From positions 1 through 8,631 of the forward strand of contig CAMLNK010000123.1 in the NCBI GenBank assembly GCA_946481035.1: DNA of 8,631 bases, read 5' to 3'. Position numbers and translations under genes: made by a program. This DNA comes from an uncultured Dyadobacter sp. GTDB lineage: Bacteria > Bacteroidota > Bacteroidia > Cytophagales > Spirosomataceae. Shown in pieces: positions 5,158 to 8,631 of the stretch. The notes under the pieces are model-generated. The model was not told where the DNA came from. It saw only the letters and a program-made list of their open reading frames with translations, and searched no databases. How positions within the stretch are numbered: the stretch's first letter is position 1; every line of letters starts with the position of its first letter.

Positions 5158-7206
5158 ATGATATCCTTAAAGAAATGGAACGATCTGGCAGGATGGGCCG
5201 TATTTGCCGTCAGCCTTGCCACGTATGTTCTCACCATGGAGCGGACCGCCAGCTTCTGGGATTGCGGAGAATTCATCGCCTGTGCTTTCAAATTGCAGGT
5301 CCCGCATCCACCGGGCGCCCCGCTTTTTCTGCTGATCGGGCGGTTGTTTGCCCTGCTGGCCCTCGGTGATGTGATGCATGTGGCCTACTGGGTCAATATG
5401 GTTTCTGTGCTGAGCAGCGCATTTACGATCTTTTTTCTGTTTAAAACAATCAGCCTGCTCGCATGGAAGCTTGTTGGAAAGCGGCCCGATGAGGGTAATG
5501 CTGCCGATGCATTGCTGGTCACGGGCGCGGCGGTCGTGGGCGCGCTGGCATACGCATGGTCGGACTCGTTCTGGTTTTCCGCGGTGGAGGCGGAAGTTTA
5601 CGGCTTGTCCTCGTTTTTTACCGCCATTGTCATCTGGGCGGTTTTTAAATGGGAAGGTATCGACGACCCCGCAACCGGAAACCGCTGGCTGATACTTACG
5701 GCCTATCTGGTGGGGCTTTCTATCGGTGTTCATTTGCTGAACCTCGTCACAATTCCGGCCTTAGCGCTGGTGTATTACTTTAAAAAATATCCGAAACCGG
5801 GTTTTTTCGGCGCTTCGATCGCATTTCTGACCGGCCTTTTGATATTGGGTATTATCAATGCGGGTATTATCCCCGGTCTGCCGGAGGCCGCCGGAAAATT
5901 CGAAATCTTTTTCGTGAACTCGCTGGGACTGCCCTACAACACCGGCATTGCATTCTTCACGATCCTTTTTTTGGGCGGGTTAGTGTGGGGTATCCGGTAT
6001 TCGCACCGGACCAACCGCGCATTGCTGAATACGGGCCTGCTTTCGCTTGCGTTTATCCTGATAGGTTACGCATCCTATACGCTGGTTCTTGTGCGGTCGG
6101 GGTATAACACGCCCATCAATGAGAACAACCCCAGCGACGTCCTCCGTTTTGTGTATTATCTGAAAAGAGAACAGTATGAAAGCCGCCCGCTGCTTTACGG
6201 CCCGTCGTTCGTTTCAAGGCCCGTCAGCCAGAAACGCGGAGCGCCCATTTATGCCAAAAAGGACGGGAAATATGTATTGATAGACTACAAACCGGTGTAC
6301 GAATATGAACCGGGCAGCAATATGCTGTTGCCCAGGTTGTACAGTTCCATGCCCGGGCATCCGCAGCTGTACCAGCAAATGACGGGCGTGGCCGAAGGGC
6401 AGAAACCCACGATGCGGCATAACCTGTCGTATCTGTTTTCGCACCAGCTGGGGCATATGTACTGGCGGTATTTCCTGTGGAATTTTGTGGGACGTGAAAG
6501 CGACCGGGAAGGGGCGGGCATTCTGATGCCGTGGCAGACGAGCCGGTCGTTTCCCAAAAGTATAAGTCAGAACCGCGGGCACAACAACTTCCTCATGCTG
6601 CCGTTCCTGCTGGGTATCGCGGGTGTCGTATATATGTACTATCACCGAAGAAGAGACCTCCTGGTATTGGGTTTCTTGTTTGTCCTGACAGGCGTGGCGC
6701 TCGTTATTTACCTTAATTCACCACCCACCGAACCGCGCGAGCGCGACTATATCTACGTAGGATCGTTCTATATCTTTTGCATCTGGATCGGCTTTGGCGT
6801 GATGGCGGCGGCGAAATTTCTCGAAAAAGCCATTCACAAACCTGCATTACGGGCGGGAATCGCGGGCCTGGCCTGTTTTTCGGTACCGGCGATTATGGTC
6901 GCGAGAGGTTGGGACAATCACGACCGCGCGGACCGGTACCATTCGGTAGATTTTGCCCGCAACCTGCTCAATTCCTGCGCACCGAATGCGATCCTTTTTA
7001 CCGGCGGCGATAACGACACTTTTCCGCTGTGGTATGTGCAGGAAGTGGAAGGTTTTCGGACCGACGTGCGCGTATGCGTGCAGACGTTCCTCGGTGCCGA
7101 CTGGTACATTCAGCAACTGAAACGGAAGATCAACCAGTCGGACGCGCTGCCGCTGTCACTGGATTCGGGTAATTATCAATTAGGTAAAAATGAATATCTT
7201 CTATGA
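5158..7206 (+). CDS. DUF2723 / GT117-type membrane glycosyltransferase, N-terminal membrane part (frame broken at 3' end)
   Basis: This encodes 682 residues from ATG 5158. The frame extends to a GTG at 5116, but family members begin close to KKWNDLAGW. Seen: about 13 membrane helices, nine in the first 312 residues and four at 478-582, flanking a periplasmic-type region (313-475). The first external loop carries SFWDCGEF (Asp35, Glu38), the acidic pair expected for a GT-C enzyme, followed by HPPGAP (50-55). Further family marks are SAVEAEVYG (141-149), PRERDYIYVGSFY (526-538) and GGDNDTFPLWY (616-626). Family knowledge: DUF2723 is CAZy GT117; its animal member TMEM260 is a protein O-mannosyltransferase, so a role in glycosylating exported proteins is likely, with donor and acceptor unknown. 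Oddity: the frame stops at TGA 7204-7206, after GKNEYLL, while the conserved continuation is in the +1 frame. A hairpin and a palindrome precede the start. Confidence 0.88.
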   Translation: MISLKKWNDLAGWAVFAVSLATYVLTMERTASFWDCGEFIACAFKLQVPHPPGAPLFLLIGRLFALLALGDVMHVAYWVNMVSVLSSAFTIFFLFKTISLLAWKLVGKRPDEGNAADALLVTGAAVVGALAYAWSDSFWFSAVEAEVYGLSSFFTAIVIWAVFKWEGIDDPATGNRWLILTAYLVGLSIGVHLLNLVTIPALALVYYFKKYPKPGFFGASIAFLTGLLILGIINAGIIPGLPEAAGKFEIFFVNSLGLPYNTGIAFFTILFLGGLVWGIRYSHRTNRALLNTGLLSLAFILIGYASYTLVLVRSGYNTPINENNPSDVLRFVYYLKREQYESRPLLYGPSFVSRPVSQKRGAPIYAKKDGKYVLIDYKPVYEYEPGSNMLLPRLYSSMPGHPQLYQQMTGVAEGQKPTMRHNLSYLFSHQLGHMYWRYFLWNFVGRESDREGAGILMPWQTSRSFPKSISQNRGHNNFLMLPFLLGIAGVVYMYYHRRRDLLVLGFLFVLTGVALVIYLNSPPTEPRERDYIYVGSFYIFCIWIGFGVMAAAKFLEKAIHKPALRAGIAGLACFSVPAIMVARGWDNHDRADRYHSVDFARNLLNSCAPNAILFTGGDNDTFPLWYVQEVEGFRTDVRVCVQTFLGADWYIQQLKRKINQSDALPLSLDSGNYQLGKNEYLL

Positions 7207-8122
7207 AATTCCTTCGGTAAAAGGCGGTATTAACCTGAAAGAGTATCTCGACCTGATACGCCAGGACAACAAGGCCATCCAGGTGCCGCTTACGAGCGGG
7301 GATATGACGTCGATCCTGCCGTCGTCGACGCTATTCCTGCCGGTGGACACGCGCGAGGTAAAGAAGCTGAAAATTGTCAAAAATGAGCTGATGCCCTATC
7401 TGAGCGATTCGATGAGCTGGAAAATCGGTGAAACAGACTTGCTGAAAGGCGATCTGGTCATGCTGGACATTATTTCGAGCAATAACTGGAAGCGGCCGGT
7501 ATATTTCTCGTCGACCATGGGTGCTTCTCACAACCTGGGCTTGCAGGAATATCTTCAACTCGAAGGCTATGCCTACCGCCTGCTGCCTGTGCGGGTGCCG
7601 GGGGCATCGGACGGCTACGTCAACTCGGACATAATGTACAACAACATGATGAACAAGATGTTCTGGCGCGAAACGAATAACCGGGAAGTCTACTACGACG
7701 ATACCTATCGGGGGTCGCCGGTGATTACCGCCAGGCTCTCTTTCCTGCGCCTCGCGCAGCAACTGATCGCCGAGCGCAGGATTGATAAGGCGCGGAAGGT
7801 GGTGGACAAAGCCATGGCCGTAATGCCCGACGACACCATTCCGTACGACCAGATCTCCGCGGGGTTTGTCGGGGCGTTGTTTGATGTGGGAGAGAAGGAA
7901 AAGGCGCTGGATTCGGCCCGGGCTATGGCCATTCGTTCGGACGAAAACCTTTCGTGGATCAGAGAAAAGGACGGCGGCCGCAGTCGCGACGTCAATACCG
8001 ACCTTTTTATCCTGCAAAGCATCGTCAGGGAATGCCGGCGGGCCAGGCAAGACAAGGAGGCGGATCGGTTCGAAGCCATTTTCAAAAAACACCTGGTCGC
8101 CTTTAACATGTACGGCGGATAG
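7190..8122 (+). CDS. DUF2723 glycosyltransferase, C-terminal part in the +1 frame
   Basis: This open frame encodes 310 residues from ATG 7190 and overlaps the membrane part by 17 bases in a different frame. It reads straight on from where the first frame stops: FYEIPSVKGGINLKEYLDL, then a Leu-Pro-Val-Asp strand region (about 49-53), LDIISSNNWKRPVYFS (92-107), YAYRLLPVRVPGASDGYVN (128-145), DIMYNNMM (147-154), and two helix pairs resembling TPR repeats (about 183-250). These are the usual C-terminal segments of Bacteroidota DUF2723 proteins; the two pieces together give about 990 residues, the normal length. There is no membrane helix or signal peptide, so if made separately from ATG 7190 it would be a cytoplasmic protein, whereas in the fused form this domain would be extracytoplasmic. 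A single-base insertion, or loss of two or five bases near 7198-7203, would explain the break. As a separate functional gene it is less likely. Confidence 0.8.
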   Translation: MNIFYEIPSVKGGINLKEYLDLIRQDNKAIQVPLTSGDMTSILPSSTLFLPVDTREVKKLKIVKNELMPYLSDSMSWKIGETDLLKGDLVMLDIISSNNWKRPVYFSSTMGASHNLGLQEYLQLEGYAYRLLPVRVPGASDGYVNSDIMYNNMMNKMFWRETNNREVYYDDTYRGSPVITARLSFLRLAQQLIAERRIDKARKVVDKAMAVMPDDTIPYDQISAGFVGALFDVGEKEKALDSARAMAIRSDENLSWIREKDGGRSRDVNTDLFILQSIVRECRRARQDKEADRFEAIFKKHLVAFNMYGG

Positions 8123-8126
8123 GCAA

Positions 8127-8201
8127 TTCGGGCAAGGTTTTTTAATCCGTGTTTCTGTATTCAATCAACACAGATTAATGGAAGAAAAAGCTTTGCCCGA
8201 A
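8127..8201 (+). promoter_or_regulatory. Two-tier inverted repeat enclosing a start codon
   Basis: Outer arms TTCGGGCAA (8127-8135) and TTGCCCGAA (8193-8201) are perfect 9-bp complements, and the pairing can continue weakly inward through G/T-rich and A-rich bases. Inner arms at 8142-8153 and 8167-8178 (AATCCGTGTT against AACACAGATT, plus two T-A pairs) match at 11 of 12 positions around a 13-base loop. The inner 3' arm ends on the A of the ATG at 8178, so a folded transcript would hide the start of the 59-residue gene. It begins 4 bases after the glycosyltransferase stop and could also slow or end transcription there. Confidence 0.5.
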
Positions 8202-8357
8202 AACGGTTCTTTGGTACGGTTCATGCGGCACGACGATGACGAATGGCGCGATGGCGAGTACGATGCCGAAAATAAAATGTTTATTGAAATTTATTCTGCG
8301 GAACTGACTACACATCACTGGACCGACGTGCAAAAATGGGAACTTTTGGAGATTTGA
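8178..8357 (+). CDS. Small acidic protein, unknown function (DUF551-like pattern)
   Basis: This encodes 59 residues from ATG 8178. Seen: a compact soluble sequence rich in Asp, Glu and Trp, with no membrane helix or signal: LPENGSLVRF, then DDDEWRDGEYDAENKMFIE, then LTTHHWTDVQKWELLE. The order 'LP..G..V' then 'W..G.Y......F' then 'HW' resembles the short DUF551 type of beta-rich phage-associated proteins, a weak match by eye only. The gene follows the glycosyltransferase at 55 bases on the same strand and could be co-transcribed, but the inverted repeat over its start suggests separate control. The protein-like composition makes a real gene more likely than chance. The function is unknown. 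Confidence 0.6.
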   Translation: MEEKALPENGSLVRFMRHDDDEWRDGEYDAENKMFIEIYSAELTTHHWTDVQKWELLEI

Positions 8358-8412
8358 AGAATGCTCCCGGTTACCACTTACTAGAAACGCCTATTGCTTG
8401 AATGTGAAGTAA

Positions 8413-8439
8413 TTGTTAACTTTTATATTTATATATTAA
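8413..8439 (+). promoter_or_regulatory. AT-rich promoter region of the CotH-like gene
   Basis: TTG (8413-8415) and TATATTAA (8432-8439), spaced by 16 bases, are a partial match to the Bacteroidota -33/-7 pattern in a stretch that is almost entirely A and T (8411-8456). The element starts with TTGTTAACTTTT, the same 12-mer as at 5073-5084. The leader to the ATG at 8470 would be about 25 bases. Confidence 0.35.
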
Positions 8440-8469
8440 TAAATTATTAAGTTAATCAGCGTTTCGTTT

Positions 8470-8631
8470 ATGGCTCTAAATTTACATTACTTCCGGAACG
8501 GTTGCGCCGGCTGTTTGCTGCTGCTGCTTTACAGTATCGCCTCCTTCGCCCAAACCTCTATCACGTCCAACCTGCCTATCGTGGTCATCAATACGAATGG
8601 CGGCGTCATCGAGAACGACAACAAGATTGCC
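8470..8631 (+). CDS. Exported CotH-like protein, N-terminal 54 residues (cut by window end)
   Basis: ATG 8470 opens a frame that runs off the window. Seen: a clear signal peptide, with Arg9 before a leucine-rich core (CLLLLLYSIA) and a likely signal peptidase I site after SFA (residue 27). The mature protein begins QTSITSNLPIVVINTNGG and continues IENDNKIA. In Bacteroidota the pattern 'SNLPIVVI(D/N)TNG....... KI' at the mature N terminus is typical of secreted CotH-kinase-family proteins, in which it precedes the kinase-like domain. The catalytic part is outside the window, so this assignment rests on about 20 residues. Secretion is well supported; the family is probable. It has its own AT-rich promoter and is the first gene of its transcript. 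Confidence 0.7.
   Translation, partial: MALNLHYFRNGCAGCLLLLLYSIASFAQTSITSNLPIVVINTNGGVIENDNKIA

Noticed and set aside
7183..7206. Programmed frameshift joining the two glycosyltransferase frames
   Set aside because: The required shift is +1. The A-run in GTAAAAATG would favour -1 slippage, and CTA TGA is a poor +1 site because the Leu tRNA would have to re-pair on TAT. No stimulatory hairpin is obvious directly after it.
7331..8164. 277-codon open frame on the - strand opposite the glycosyltransferase C-terminal part
   Set aside because: The + strand carries clear conserved family segments here; the antisense product is rich in His, Arg, Val and Pro and looks like a shadow.
8384..8465. Inverted repeat GAAACGC/GCGTTTC flanking the AT-rich promoter of the CotH-like gene
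   Set aside because: Only 7 bases per arm and 68 bases apart, which is easily expected by chance.
1..8631. CRISPR array, tRNA, rRNA, intact insertion sequence or phage genes
   Set aside because: No regularly spaced repeats, no cloverleaf or rRNA-like stretches and no complete transposase were seen on either strand.

Overview
The window looks like chromosomal DNA of a Bacteroidota bacterium, most likely a Cytophagales member close to Dyadobacter. The reasons are the protein families present (a DUF4953-type zinc metalloprotease, a DUF2723/GT117 membrane glycosyltransferase, a CotH-like secreted protein start), the lack of Shine-Dalgarno sequences before the starts, and several TAnnTTTG-like -7 promoter boxes. 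The genus is an inference from protein style. All convincing genes lie on the + strand. I see no rRNA, tRNA, CRISPR array or intact insertion sequence.

Left part (1-2260): the 3' end of a secreted metzincin-like metalloprotease runs to 1672 and is closed by a strong hairpin terminator (1680-1712). The stretch 1673-2056 holds no intact gene, but a 63-codon open frame on the - strand (1730-1921) reads like the tail of a decayed gene, possibly a transposase. A 67-residue protein (2057-2260) resembles the core-binding part of tyrosine recombinases but has no catalytic domain.

Middle (2261-5000): a gene-free 382-base stretch with several hairpins leads into a two-component system: a six-helix membrane histidine kinase (2643-3956) and a LuxR/NarL-type response regulator (4040-4687). 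A 9-bp hairpin separates them. TGTAG/CTACA inverted half-sites occur upstream of the kinase, between the two genes, and downstream of the regulator. The last set lies just before a promoter-like box and a 41-residue single-helix membrane protein ORF (4875-5000). This makes the small protein a candidate target of the system.

Right part (5001-8631): a hairpin-rich leader precedes a GT-C glycosyltransferase of the DUF2723 family. Its normal reading frame of about 990 codons is split: the membrane part ends at 7206, and the conserved C-terminal part continues in the +1 frame from about 7190-7199 to 8122. This is a frameshift, a sequencing error, or a genuine split into two overlapping genes. A nested inverted repeat (8127-8201) then surrounds the start codon of a 59-residue acidic protein (8178-8357). 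An AT-rich promoter region shares the 12-mer TTGTTAACTTTT with the glycosyltransferase leader and precedes the signal peptide and first residues of a CotH-like exported protein that runs off the window.

I do not see a clear new defence or mobile system. The most unusual items are the split GT117 gene, the two-tier inverted repeat over a start codon, and the two-component system next to an unannotated small membrane protein.
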